From Fluviicola sp. (GTDB lineage Bacteria; Bacteroidota; Bacteroidia; Flavobacteriales_D; Crocinitomicaceae): a stretch of DNA of 46,260 bases. The stretch is from assembly GCA_017983675.1 (NCBI GenBank), contig JAGOAZ010000017.1, forward strand, positions 1-46,260, written 5' to 3'. Of this stretch, positions 19,508 to 32,737 are shown one piece after another. The notes under the pieces were generated by a model, which ran no database searches, was not told where the DNA came from, and saw only the letters and a list, made by a program, of their open reading frames with translations. A program made the position numbers and the translations under genes. Every line of letters begins with the position of its first letter. The first letter of the stretch is position 1.

Positions 19508-19537
19508 CTGATTTTTATTTTATTAATCCTATTTTTG
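19508..19537 (+). promoter_or_regulatory. Probable carA promoter
   Basis: A -7 box TATTTTTG at 19530-19537 matches TAnnTTTG exactly. The -33 position, 19 nt upstream, holds CTG (19508-19510), a weak match to TTG. It lies between the rplQ terminator and carA, 19 nt before the carA ATG. Confidence 0.55.
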
Positions 19538-19556
19538 CAAAAAAAATAATTCGAAC

Positions 19557-21999
<2,443 letters not shown>

Positions 22000-22020
22000 T
22001 AGAAATAGATAAATATCACA

Positions 22021-22047
22021 AAAAGGAGGCTCATAGTCTCCTTTTTT
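22021..22047 (+). terminator. Intrinsic terminator after eno
   Basis: AAAAGGAG (22021-22028) pairs with CTCCTTTT (22038-22045), with CT/AG pairs extending toward the loop, and a T-run ends at 22047. It lies 21 nt after the eno stop. Confidence 0.88.
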
Positions 22048-22101
22048 CGTTTTAATAGACAACCAGTTGTTGTATATTTACGTTATCAAATAAAATATAA
22101 C

Positions 22102-22470
22102 ATGAAAATTATTGCTGGTGTTTTGGTTTTGTGGTTGATGACATTCAATGATACGACCGCCCAAACAAATAGTATACCTAATTCTACTCAAAATTCAACG
22201 GTTTATTTTGCACAGTGTATGCTTACGATTGAATCAGAAGATGAATTACGGGAATTAGAAATACAATTACGTGCAAATCCATACATATCTGTAGCACGTG
22301 TTGACATCCCTACAAAGCGTATTTTTTTATTGACGAAGAACATAGATTCGTTCACAGCTGAAACTTTAGCTAGTTGGTTAGGTGAAGCAACAACTAAGTC
22401 ATATTGCCATCAAATAGGTATTTACGGTGTAGATTCGATTGCAACATATCCTTTCAAAAATTGTAATTAG
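22102..22470 (+). CDS. Small exported protein, ferredoxin-like fold possible
   Basis: 122 residues, not recognised. Residues 1-20 form a signal peptide (hydrophobic IIAGVLVLWLM, likely cut before Gln21). The mature part shows a beta-alpha-beta-beta-alpha rhythm (VYFAQCMLTI, then an acidic helix EDELRELEIQLRAN, then ISVARVDIPTKRIFLLT, then SFTAETLASWLGE), like small heavy-metal-associated domains, but it has no CxxC; cysteines are at 39, 102 and 121. It ends 4 nt before the T9SS type B gene, so the two form one unit. A weak TATATTTA box lies at 22073-22080. Confidence 0.72.
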   Translation: MKIIAGVLVLWLMTFNDTTAQTNSIPNSTQNSTVYFAQCMLTIESEDELRELEIQLRANPYISVARVDIPTKRIFLLTKNIDSFTAETLASWLGEATTKSYCHQIGIYGVDSIATYPFKNCN

Positions 22471-22474
22471 TAGT

Positions 22475-25084
22475 ATGAAAGTTCTTTTCTATATAAGTTT
22501 ATTGGTTGTTGCAATACAATCTTTTGCTCAGCAATTACCTGTTAATTGTAGCATGGCTGTTCCTGGCTGTACTGTGCCAAATTTCGCTATTGTTGGGACG
22601 AATCCTTCCTATAACACGGTTGATTTTACTTCTGGATCAATATCAAACCCAAGTACCAATCCCAATGGAGGAAATTCAGGATGTTTGTTAACTGGTGAAA
22701 CTGTTTCAACATTTATCACAATCAATGTTGTGACTACTGGAACGTTACAATGGTCAATAGTTAGTCCAACAGCATCTGGTTGTTTTGACTGGATTATGTG
22801 GCCAAATGTGAATAATAATGGATGCGCAGGAATTAATGGAAATACATTGCCTCCAGTATCTTGTAACTGGAATGGAACATGTAATGGAAATACAGGAATG
22901 GCTAGTCCAGGAAATATTCCAGCTGGTGGCGCAGCAAACAGCTATGAAGCCCCATTAACAGTAACAGCTGGTCAGCAATTCATATTGTGTTTGTCTAATT
23001 TTAGTTCAACTAATCAATCGGTTAATTTAAATTTCTTTGGTTCAGCTAACGTTTCTTGTAGTGTTTCTGCTCCAAACAAAACAATTTGCCAAGGAAATAG
23101 TACTACGGTTACAATTTCAACCCCTGGATATACGAATCCTATTTTTCAATGGTTAGTAACAACAGGTGTTTCAAACCCAACAGGAGGTACAAATGTAACG
23201 GTAAATCCGACAGTTACTACGACTTATCAAGTGCAAGTAACACAACCAGCAACATTAAGTGCTCCTGCCTTAATCGATACAGCAACTTTTACAGTAACAG
23301 TTATTCCGCCTTTAACGCCAAATGCGGGTCCCGATCAAGTTGTTTGTTTTGGATCGCCAATTACGTTAGCTGCAACTCCAGCAGTTGCTCCTGTAACGGG
23401 TAGTTGGCAAGTTATTGTGCCTCCGGGATTAACACCTCCAGCAGCAGCTACTTTTTCACCAAATTTCAGCAATCCAACGGCAACAGTTAATGTTAATCAA
23501 CCAGGTATCTATAAATTCGTTTGGAAATTGACAAGTACATTATGTGGAATTGCTAGAGATACGATGATAGTTATTGTCTCTGAACAACAAATATCAACGA
23601 CAACAAACTCACCGGCATGTGTTGGTGAAGCGAATGGAACGATAACAATCACTTCAGCAAACGCTGTTGAATATAGTTACGACAATGGAGTTACATGGGT
23701 GCCAAATGCAAGTCAATCAACTTTTCAAGCTGGAACATATACTGTTTGTGCTAAAAACGCTTTGGGTTGTTCAAAATGTACAACAGTTACTGTTATCGAT
23801 CCTGCACCCATTGTTTTAACGCTTTCTAATGATACATTGATTTGTGAGAATGGAACAGCTAATTTAGTTGCAAGTGCAACAGGTGGAACTTCTTTCAGTT
23901 ATCATTGGAATCATACTGCATCATTAAATGCGAATCAACCGGCTTCTCCAAATGCACCAACAAATTATTTAGTATATGCTGAAAATCAATTGGGTTGTGT
24001 TTCATTATTGGATTCCATTCAAGTAACGCTACGTGCACCAATTACAGCTTCGCTATCACCCATCGATCAAAGTGTTTGCCCAGGCTATCCTGGAACTATA
24101 AGTGTCACAAATTTAGCAGGTGGAATAGGTCAACCGTATAATTTTACATGGTCAACTAGTGCAACAAATTCAGGAAGTACATCAAGTATTTCTCCTTCGC
24201 CAGCAACGACAACAACATATAGTGTTACAATTGAAGATGCGTGTGAGTCAACACCATTGGTGATTTCAACAGATATAATAACGTATCCTTTGCCTGTTCC
24301 TTTGATTTCAGTTGACCAACCGACTAAATGTGAACCGGCTTCTTTTGTGTTAACAAATGAAACAGATCCATTGATGTCTGCCGGAACTATTTGGAATATT
24401 AGCGATGGTCAACAGTTTTTGAATTTGGATGAAATAATACCAGATGATCTGTATGCAGGATTGTATGACGTTCAGTTGATTGTAACAACACCAGATGGTT
24501 GTATCGATTCAACAACGTTCAATTCGTTTTTGAATGTGCACCCGAAGCCAAATGCTGATTTTCGATGGAGTCCAGATCCAATTACCATGTTCAATACTCA
24601 AGTCTTATTCACTAATTATAGTTCTGGAGCAGATTCGTATCAATGGTTTTTCCAAAGTGCTGTTCCAAATCAATCCAGTGCTGAAGATCAAGAAGTCATG
24701 TTTCCGGATGGTCAAACGGGTTTATACGACGTTATTTTAATTGCAAATTCTATCTTAGGTTGTTCAGATACAACATTGATCAAAGTTCCTGTTAAGCCAG
24801 AAGTATTGATTTATGCACCAAATGCCTTTACTCCCGATGGCGATGAATTCAACCAAAGTTGGTCGGTTGTCATGGAAGGTATAGATGTTTATGAATTTGA
24901 CTTGTTAATTTACAATCGCTGGGGAGAAGTTATTTGGGAAAGTAATGACGTGAATGCAGCTTGGGATGGAACGTACAAAGGAAAAATCGTCCCAGCAGGG
25001 ATTTATAATTGGACAATCCGAACAAAAGATGCTTTAAATGATAAAAAATATGAATTTACTGGAGCGATTAATGTGTTAAGGTAA
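22475..25084 (+). CDS. Large secreted protein with T9SS type B (gliding-motility-associated) C-terminal domain
   Basis: 869 residues from the ATG at 22475, which places a signal peptide (MKVLFYISLLVVAIQSFAQ) at the N-terminus; an in-frame ATG at 22439 would add 12 residues inside the preceding gene and was rejected. Residues about 20-200 are a Cys/Asn/Gly-rich domain, followed by several Thr/Pro-rich Ig/PKD-like repeats. The last 92 residues are a type B sorting domain: APNAFTPDGDEFNQSW, LLIYNRWGEVIWES, AAWDGTYKGKIVPAGIYNW. Likely exported by T9SS and held at or released from the surface, perhaps as an adhesin. An intrinsic terminator follows. Confidence 0.88.
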   Translation: MKVLFYISLLVVAIQSFAQQLPVNCSMAVPGCTVPNFAIVGTNPSYNTVDFTSGSISNPSTNPNGGNSGCLLTGETVSTFITINVVTTGTLQWSIVSPTASGCFDWIMWPNVNNNGCAGINGNTLPPVSCNWNGTCNGNTGMASPGNIPAGGAANSYEAPLTVTAGQQFILCLSNFSSTNQSVNLNFFGSANVSCSVSAPNKTICQGNSTTVTISTPGYTNPIFQWLVTTGVSNPTGGTNVTVNPTVTTTYQVQVTQPATLSAPALIDTATFTVTVIPPLTPNAGPDQVVCFGSPITLAATPAVAPVTGSWQVIVPPGLTPPAAATFSPNFSNPTATVNVNQPGIYKFVWKLTSTLCGIARDTMIVIVSEQQISTTTNSPACVGEANGTITITSANAVEYSYDNGVTWVPNASQSTFQAGTYTVCAKNALGCSKCTTVTVIDPAPIVLTLSNDTLICENGTANLVASATGGTSFSYHWNHTASLNANQPASPNAPTNYLVYAENQLGCVSLLDSIQVTLRAPITASLSPIDQSVCPGYPGTISVTNLAGGIGQPYNFTWSTSATNSGSTSSISPSPATTTTYSVTIEDACESTPLVISTDIITYPLPVPLISVDQPTKCEPASFVLTNETDPLMSAGTIWNISDGQQFLNLDEIIPDDLYAGLYDVQLIVTTPDGCIDSTTFNSFLNVHPKPNADFRWSPDPITMFNTQVLFTNYSSGADSYQWFFQSAVPNQSSAEDQEVMFPDGQTGLYDVILIANSILGCSDTTLIKVPVKPEVLIYAPNAFTPDGDEFNQSWSVVMEGIDVYEFDLLIYNRWGEVIWESNDVNAAWDGTYKGKIVPAGIYNWTIRTKDALNDKKYEFTGAINVLR

Positions 25085-25099
25085 TATTCATACAATTTA

Positions 25100-25136
25100 A
25101 AGAGGCTGTTTTATTTTAATTCAGCCTCTTTTTTTT
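25100..25136 (+). terminator. Intrinsic terminator after the T9SS type B gene
   Basis: AAGAGGCTG (25100-25108) pairs perfectly with CAGCCTCTT (25122-25130), followed by T residues to 25136. The loop is 13 nt of A/T. Confidence 0.9.
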
Positions 25137-25181
25137 ATAAAATATTTTTTATTTTAAACACAATGCAGGAGTAAACTGTTT

Positions 25182-25189
25182 AACTTTGA
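25182..25189 (+). promoter_or_regulatory. Probable hutU promoter -7 box
   Basis: TAACTTTG at 25182-25189 matches TAnnTTTG exactly, 15 nt before the hutU ATG and after the preceding terminator. No TTG is present 19-20 nt upstream, so the -33 element is weak. Confidence 0.42.
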
Positions 25190-25204
25190 ACAAACAAATT
25201 TTTT

Positions 25205-27214
25205 ATGACTATTTCTGAGTTTCAATTTGATATTAAACAAGGAATTCCAAAAGAATTACCCAAAAAAAAAGAGCTTGATCCGGCTATTAATCACGCTCCA
25301 AAAAGAAAAGATATTTTATCAAAGGAAGAAAAACAATTGGCACTTAGAAATGCTTTGCGTTATTTTCCAAAAGAACAACACGCTGAATTACTTCCTGAAT
25401 TTCATGATGAATTAACTCGTTTTGGCCGTATTTATATGTACCGTTTTCGTCCTGATTACGAAATGAAAGCGCGACCAATAGCTGATTATCCAGGAAATTC
25501 AGAACAAGCAAAAGCGATCATGTTAATGATCCAAAATAATTTGGATTATGCTGTAGCTCAACATCCACACGAATTAATAACTTATGGAGGAAACGGTGCT
25601 GTTTTTCAAAATTGGATACAATACCGCTTGTGCATGAAATACTTGTCAGAAATGACAGACGAACAAACATTGGTTATGTATTCAGGTCATCCAATGGGTT
25701 TGTTTCCCTCGCACAAAGATGCCCCAAGAGTAGTCGTAACAAATGGAATGGTAATTCCAAATTATTCCAAACCAGATGATTGGGAAAAAATGAACGCCTT
25801 AGGTGTTTCTCAATACGGACAGATGACTGCTGGTTCATATATGTATATCGGACCGCAAGGAATTGTTCATGGTACGACGATTACTGTTTTGAATGCGGGA
25901 CGCATGATTGCTAAAAATGGTGAAGATTTATCCGGTAAATTATTTTTAACAGCTGGACTTGGCGGAATGTCTGGGGCTCAGCCAAAAGCAGCTTCCATTG
26001 CTGGTTGTATTTCCGTGACAGCTGAAGTCAATGAAAAAGCCGTACATACAAGACACTCACAAGGTTGGTTGGATGAAGTTATTACTGATTTAGATGAATT
26101 ATGTAAGCGCGTTCGTTCAGCACAAAAAAACAAAGAAGTAGTATCGATTGCTTATCATGGAAATGTTGTTTCCGTTTGGGAGAAGTTTTTAGCTGAGGAT
26201 ATTTATGTAGATCTTGGTAGTGACCAAACATCGTTACATAATCCTTGGGCAGGCGGTTATTATCCAATGAACTTGTCTCTTGAAGAAGCAAACGATTTAA
26301 TGGCGAACAATCCAGCTGCTTTTAAAACTGCTATTCACGACACCTTAATAAAACATGCTGCTGCTGTTAACGCTCACGTTGCAAAAGGAACCTATTTCTT
26401 TGATTATGGAAATGCCTTTTTGTTAGAAGCTTCGCGAGCAGGCGCAGACATTATGGCTGAAAATGGCATTGATTTTAAATATCCATCGTATGTTCAAGAC
26501 ATCATGGGGCCCATGTGTTTCGATTATGGTTTTGGTCCTTTTAGATGGGTTTGTGCTTCCGGTAAACCAGAAGATTTACAAAAAACAGACGACATTGCTT
26601 GTGCAGTATTGGAAGAAATCATGACGACTAGTCCTGCTGAAATCAAACAGCAATTAGCAGATAATATCAAATGGATCAAAGGTGCCCAAGCAAATAAATT
26701 AGTAGTTGGTTCACAAGCGCGCATTTTATATGCAGATGCAGAAGGACGCATGAAAATTGCTGCAGCATTCAATAAAGCAATAGCTAAAGGCGAAATTGGA
26801 CCAATTATTCTTGGGAGAGATCATCACGATGTTTCTGGAACTGATTCACCATACCGCGAGACGTCAAATATTTATGATGGTTCTCGTTACACCGCAGACA
26901 TGGCAATTCACAATGTAATTGGCGATTCATTTCGCGGCGCTACATGGGTTTCTATACACAATGGTGGCGGAGTAGGCTGGGGAGAAGTAATCAATGGCGG
27001 ATTTGGAATGTTATTGGATGGTTCAGACGATGCCCACAGAAGATTGACGATGATGTTACATTGGGACGTGAACAATGGAATTGCTCGTCGTAATTGGGCG
27101 CGTAATGAAGGCGCTGTTTTTGCGATTAAACGTGCAATGGAACAAGAACCACGTTTGAAAGTTACCATTCCAGAAATGGTAGACGACGCATTACTAAAAA
27201 ATCTATTTGATTAA
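25205..27214 (+). CDS. hutU: Urocanate hydratase (urocanase), long form
   Basis: 669 residues. Urocanase adds water to urocanate in histidine breakdown, using tightly bound NAD+. Visible family segments: YGGNGAVFQNW, MYSGHPMGLFPS, TAGSYMYIGPQGIVHGT, AGLGGMSGAQPKA, GRDHHDVSGTDSPYRETSNI and HNGGGVGWGEVINGGFGMLLDG; the likely catalytic Cys is in FRWVCASG. It is about 110 residues longer than the Pseudomonas/Bacillus enzyme, matching the long form also found in animals. No other hut gene is near it. Confidence 0.95.
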   Translation: MTISEFQFDIKQGIPKELPKKKELDPAINHAPKRKDILSKEEKQLALRNALRYFPKEQHAELLPEFHDELTRFGRIYMYRFRPDYEMKARPIADYPGNSEQAKAIMLMIQNNLDYAVAQHPHELITYGGNGAVFQNWIQYRLCMKYLSEMTDEQTLVMYSGHPMGLFPSHKDAPRVVVTNGMVIPNYSKPDDWEKMNALGVSQYGQMTAGSYMYIGPQGIVHGTTITVLNAGRMIAKNGEDLSGKLFLTAGLGGMSGAQPKAASIAGCISVTAEVNEKAVHTRHSQGWLDEVITDLDELCKRVRSAQKNKEVVSIAYHGNVVSVWEKFLAEDIYVDLGSDQTSLHNPWAGGYYPMNLSLEEANDLMANNPAAFKTAIHDTLIKHAAAVNAHVAKGTYFFDYGNAFLLEASRAGADIMAENGIDFKYPSYVQDIMGPMCFDYGFGPFRWVCASGKPEDLQKTDDIACAVLEEIMTTSPAEIKQQLADNIKWIKGAQANKLVVGSQARILYADAEGRMKIAAAFNKAIAKGEIGPIILGRDHHDVSGTDSPYRETSNIYDGSRYTADMAIHNVIGDSFRGATWVSIHNGGGVGWGEVINGGFGMLLDGSDDAHRRLTMMLHWDVNNGIARRNWARNEGAVFAIKRAMEQEPRLKVTIPEMVDDALLKNLFD

Positions 27215-27235
27215 CAAGGTTTAATAAATATCGTG

Positions 27236-27265
27236 AAGGCTGTCTATTTTAGGCGGCCTTTTTTT
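27236..27265 (+). terminator. Intrinsic terminator after hutU
   Basis: AAGGCTGTC (27236-27244) pairs with GGCGGCCTT (27252-27260) through nine pairs, two of them G-U, then a run of T. It serves the plus strand only: there is no T-run on the other strand to end the convergent OmpA gene. Confidence 0.85.
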
Positions 27266-28448
27266 AGTTGATGATTTTTATTTCCACCCGCCTATTTGCC
27301 TGTTCTTCAGCAGCAAGTTTTGGATTGGGATAAATAGGTTTTGTGTTTCCGAGTCCAACTGTTGTTAAACGATCTTTGTTGATGCCGTTTTCAACCAAAT
27401 ATTTCTTGACTCTTTTTGCACGCGCTTCAGAAATTTGTTGTCCATCAAAGCTTCCTTGTCCAGTTTCGTTTACATGACCTTGTATTTCGATTGATATTCC
27501 TGCATTTAAAGCTAAAAACTCTTTCAATCGGCGCAATTTCGGTTCAGAAGCAGGTGTGTAATTGGTTGTGCCAATGATAAAGTCAATGTTATCAATTTGC
27601 AACGATTTACCGGTACCAAGAGGTTCCAGCCAAATGACAATTTCGTTGTCTGAAAGTGGCGAAAGTGGTTCTTCCTTATCCACAAAAAAATAACCTGCTG
27701 CATCGACTGATATTGTTATTTTTCCCGATTTTTCTGGACAAAAATAAAAATCCGAACCATAATACAATGCTGTAACGCTTTTCATGCCTGATATGGTCAT
27801 TTTTGCGGTGACTGGATTTCCAGTTAAAGCATCTCTTAATTGGATTGTGCTGTAATGTGTGAATTTTTCTGGTCGTAAGTCTACAACTTTACTGTTTTCA
27901 TCCTTATCGGTATTAGATAAATCGATTGGTTCTAAGTAAAATTGCACATCCATTTTTGCTTTTGCTTTTTGACGCAATAAAAAGCAAATCATGATTTCTT
28001 TACCCGCTTCTAATTCTAAAGGATATAAGGTATTGCTTGCGGCAATTAAACTCAAGCCTACACGGTTTTCTCCTGCTTTAATTATTCGAGCAATTTCTGC
28101 TTTCCCACTTAATATATCGTTACAAATGGTGCGTGATTGTGTTTCGAAGATGAGTAAATCTAATTCACCATCAGCTACAATTGCATCTAATGTGAATCGA
28201 CCTTTGAAAGGTGCTTTAAACGAACACCACAATGAATTTTTTTCTACTGTTTTATCCAAAGAAGGATAAGCTACAAAGTCATTTATTTTACCTGATTTCC
28301 CAGTGAACTCTAATGTATACGTGCCAGATTGCAGAATATTTGATGCGCCAGTACAATCTGCTATTGACTCAGATAATTTCCATTCTGTATCTTGACCAAA
28401 TACCGAACAAGTAAATAAAAACGATAATATTAGCAGTAGTTTCCTCAT
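27264..28448 (-). CDS. OmpA family outer-membrane/peptidoglycan-binding protein
   Basis: 394 residues from the ATG at 28448, which gives the signal peptide MRKLLLILSFLFTCSVFGQ; a longer TTG-initiated reading frame to 28532 adds 28 non-homologous residues and overlaps the divergent promoter region. The N-terminal part (about 20-280) is beta-rich and not recognised. The last 105 or so residues are an OmpA C-terminal domain: EIQGHVNETG, then ISEARAKRVKKYLVENGI, then RLTTVGLGNTKP and NRRVEIKI. Such domains bind peptidoglycan from the periplasm. Convergent with hutU. Confidence 0.87.
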   Translation of the reverse strand: MRKLLLILSFLFTCSVFGQDTEWKLSESIADCTGASNILQSGTYTLEFTGKSGKINDFVAYPSLDKTVEKNSLWCSFKAPFKGRFTLDAIVADGELDLLIFETQSRTICNDILSGKAEIARIIKAGENRVGLSLIAASNTLYPLELEAGKEIMICFLLRQKAKAKMDVQFYLEPIDLSNTDKDENSKVVDLRPEKFTHYSTIQLRDALTGNPVTAKMTISGMKSVTALYYGSDFYFCPEKSGKITISVDAAGYFFVDKEEPLSPLSDNEIVIWLEPLGTGKSLQIDNIDFIIGTTNYTPASEPKLRRLKEFLALNAGISIEIQGHVNETGQGSFDGQQISEARAKRVKKYLVENGINKDRLTTVGLGNTKPIYPNPKLAAEEQANRRVEIKIIN

Positions 28449-28533
28449 TTTCACTATAAATGTAAAATAAAGAAAGAGATTATAACGAACTTTGCGGTAT
28501 TCATTGTTACATTTTTTAACAACAAATTTCAAG

Positions 28534-28893
28534 ATGACGTTATACGAAGAATTGAGTGAATCAACTATTCAGCAATTGGTGGACGTATTTTATGAAGAAG
28601 TTTTTGCTTCGCCATTAATAAAACAGTTGTTCATTACTGATAAAGCTGAAATTAAGCGGAAACAATTCCTTTTTTTAAGCCAGTTGTTAGGCGGCCCGAA
28701 TAATTACTCATTGGCATTTGGACATCCTAAAATGCGCATGCGACATTTGCCACATAAAATTGATGAAACTGCCAAAGTTGAATGGTTGCGTTGTATGAAA
28801 AAAGCAATTGATTTTTTGGCTATTACCGATGATCTAAAAGACCGGTTATATAAGGTTTTCCCACCAATTGCTAGTCACATGGTGAATCATTAA
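28534..28893 (+). CDS. Group II truncated haemoglobin
   Basis: 119 residues from the ATG at 28534 (MTLYEELSES); an upstream in-frame ATG at 28492 gives a poor N-terminus. Haem-binding features of group II truncated globins are clear: proximal His71 in MRMRHLPHKI, Trp84 in EWLRCMKKAI, Tyr20 near the B10 position, and LGGPNNYSLAFGHP. Likely binds O2 or NO in the cytoplasm. It is divergent from the OmpA gene (85-nt gap with CTTTG at 28490-28494, an imperfect -7 box). Its stop codon overlaps the stop of the convergent DUF4403 gene by four bases. Confidence 0.88.
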   Translation: MTLYEELSESTIQQLVDVFYEEVFASPLIKQLFITDKAEIKRKQFLFLSQLLGGPNNYSLAFGHPKMRMRHLPHKIDETAKVEWLRCMKKAIDFLAITDDLKDRLYKVFPPIASHMVNH

Positions 28894-30317
28894 TTCGCTG
28901 TTGTTACTTTTACCTTTCCAGTTGAAAGTACGCGTATAATCAATTCTTTTTCGTCGGGATAAATGGAAGAAACAGCTAAATGATTTACTTTTCCCTTAAC
29001 AATGAATGGCGCATATGTATAATGAAAATTGGAGTTAATCACTTCTTTTAACTGATGAAGTTGAGGTGTTAAATCGTGTAAGGTTGCATCTTGAAGTGCA
29101 GTTAAAATACGATCGTTAAATAACCATTTTGCGGTTTTCAGTAAGACATGTTTCGTCGCTAAATCATAGTCTAGCGAAGTTACTGATATCGTTTGCGTTG
29201 CTTCATCGAATGTTGGTGTTCCTGTAAGGTATAAATACCCTTTTTTATAACCTGAAAATCGTAGTGCAATGTTGAGTTGATTTTTTGCTGCTCCTGTTAT
29301 TGCAACACTATCGATGATTACTTTTCTGTTTTTTATCAATAATTCTTTTTTCCCATATAACGATTGTAAAACATGGGATAAGGAATCATAATTCAAACGC
29401 AGGTCCATTATTAAGTCAAATTCATCAGTTGGAAACGAAGAAACTTGTTTTAAAGGAGGTAGAGGTGAGCTGAGTTTGGTTGTTGGATCAGATGAAAAAA
29501 TGGGACGAGCATCGATACAAACGGTTGTCAAAAGTTTGTCTTTTTCAAAGTGTGGTGTTTCAAGTACAAGCGCTATTGGTTGAATATGTAAATAACCATA
29601 AGGTGAAAATGCTATTGTCTGATTGGCACTTTTCCAAGCGCTTTCGGCTTCTTTTTTAAAAGAATATTTCCCGATTTCTTTGTCAATATCAACAGTTAAA
29701 TTAGTTAAAGCTTTTTTCACTTCTTTTAATAGGATGTCTGTTGCATCATATTGAAAAAAAGACACCTCACACGGATCTTTTGCTTCGAGTTTTTCTAATT
29801 TGGTTTGACCGACCAACTGATATTTTTCGTTGATGCCAATTGACGTGCTGTATTGCAACTCCATCTTGCGCATTGGTTCATTGATTCCACAACTGAAAGG
29901 AATGCGAGGTGAAATACACGATGGTTTTGAACTGAAAATATCGGTGCATTTCGGGCAATAGCTCATTTTTATCCAATATTCACCTGCAACATCGTAACTG
30001 ATTTTTTTATTATTTGCAGAAAACTTTATGGGTTTTCGTTGAAAATGATAGTTGTACGAAACGCCTTCACATTGCTGTTCGCCGCCATTAAATTCTTGAT
30101 CAACAGATTCGTCAATTTGTTTGAAATAATTCGTTAATGAAAGTTCTACGGGTACAATAATATGAGAAACTGGTTGTTCGATAGGTGGAATAACTGCTAC
30201 CTCATTTGCAGGTGCAAGTGGAGCGATTTGCTTGCACGCACTGAATGACAATCCGAAAAGAACTGTCTGAAGGAATAGTACGCCAAGTTTTCGTTTTTTT
30301 TGCAGCATTGGTTTCAT
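28890..30317 (-). CDS. DUF4403 family lipoprotein
   Basis: 475 residues. The N-terminal segment ends in LSFSAC, a near-lipobox with Cys28, so it is probably a lipoprotein. The layout (paired VPVEL...L..YF motifs near residues 55-70, a CG..EPMRKM segment after a CPKC cluster, then two long repeats of beta strands with DPCEVSFFQYDATDILLKEV) fits the DUF4403 family, whose function is unknown and whose fold resembles lipid-binding tubular proteins. Extra cysteines (YCPKC...SC...FSCG) are unusual. It follows icd on the same strand, right behind an intrinsic terminator. Confidence 0.72.
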   Translation of the reverse strand: MKPMLQKKRKLGVLFLQTVLFGLSFSACKQIAPLAPANEVAVIPPIEQPVSHIIVPVELSLTNYFKQIDESVDQEFNGGEQQCEGVSYNYHFQRKPIKFSANNKKISYDVAGEYWIKMSYCPKCTDIFSSKPSCISPRIPFSCGINEPMRKMELQYSTSIGINEKYQLVGQTKLEKLEAKDPCEVSFFQYDATDILLKEVKKALTNLTVDIDKEIGKYSFKKEAESAWKSANQTIAFSPYGYLHIQPIALVLETPHFEKDKLLTTVCIDARPIFSSDPTTKLSSPLPPLKQVSSFPTDEFDLIMDLRLNYDSLSHVLQSLYGKKELLIKNRKVIIDSVAITGAAKNQLNIALRFSGYKKGYLYLTGTPTFDEATQTISVTSLDYDLATKHVLLKTAKWLFNDRILTALQDATLHDLTPQLHQLKEVINSNFHYTYAPFIVKGKVNHLAVSSIYPDEKELIIRVLSTGKVKVTTAN

Positions 30318-30341
30318 AAAAAAGGGAACCCGAAAGTTCCC
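30318..30341 (-). terminator. Intrinsic terminator after icd, abutting the DUF4403 start
   Basis: On the minus strand GGGAAC (30341-30336) pairs with GTTCCC (30329-30324) around a 6-nt loop, then six T (30323-30318). The next base pair triplet, 30317-30315, is the ATG of the DUF4403 gene. Confidence 0.83.
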
Positions 30342-30365
30342 ATTAATGAAATTAGTTTATTTTAA

Positions 30366-32603
<2,238 letters not shown>

Positions 32604-32621
32604 CTATTATTAGTGTTATTT

Positions 32622-32637
32622 TGTGCAAAAACGCACA
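32622..32637 (-). promoter_or_regulatory. Inverted repeat at the icd transcription start
   Basis: TGTGC (32622-32626) and GCACA (32633-32637) form a 5-bp inverted repeat with a 6-nt spacer, just past the -7 box. It could be an operator or a 5' RNA hairpin. Confidence 0.35.
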
Positions 32638-32641
32638 GTTA

Positions 32642-32671
32642 CAAAATTAATAGATACTTGGCGATTATCAA
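32642..32671 (-). promoter_or_regulatory. Strong Bacteroidota-type promoter of icd
   Basis: On the minus strand, -33 TTG (32671-32669) and -7 TAATTTTG (32649-32642) are 19 nt apart, a full consensus match. It lies 47 nt before the icd ATG. Confidence 0.78.
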
Positions 32672-32674
32672 TGT

Positions 32675-32710
32675 TTTAGCTACTTTTTTTGTTAATTAAC
32701 TATAGCTAAA
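32675..32710. repeat. Inverted repeat directly upstream of the icd -33 box
   Basis: TTTAGCTA (32675-32682) and TAGCTAAA (32703-32710) are perfect 8-bp inverted arms, 20 nt apart, with a TTAATTAA palindrome between them. The inner end is 4 bp from the icd -33 element, the usual place of an activator or repressor site. It also lies 28 nt after the rdgB stop, but has no T-run for termination. Confidence 0.45.
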
Positions 32711-32737
32711 TTTTCGGACAAAGAAAATAAAGAATCG

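Noticed and set aside
22439..22474. Longer start for the T9SS type B protein
   Set aside because: It lies inside the preceding gene and would bury the signal peptide; 22475 gives a proper N-terminal signal.
27236..27265. The hutU terminator as bidirectional
   Set aside because: There is no T-run on the minus strand after the OmpA-gene stop.
28449..28532. TTG-initiated extension of the OmpA protein
   Set aside because: It puts 28 unrelated residues before a clear signal peptide and crosses the divergent promoter region.
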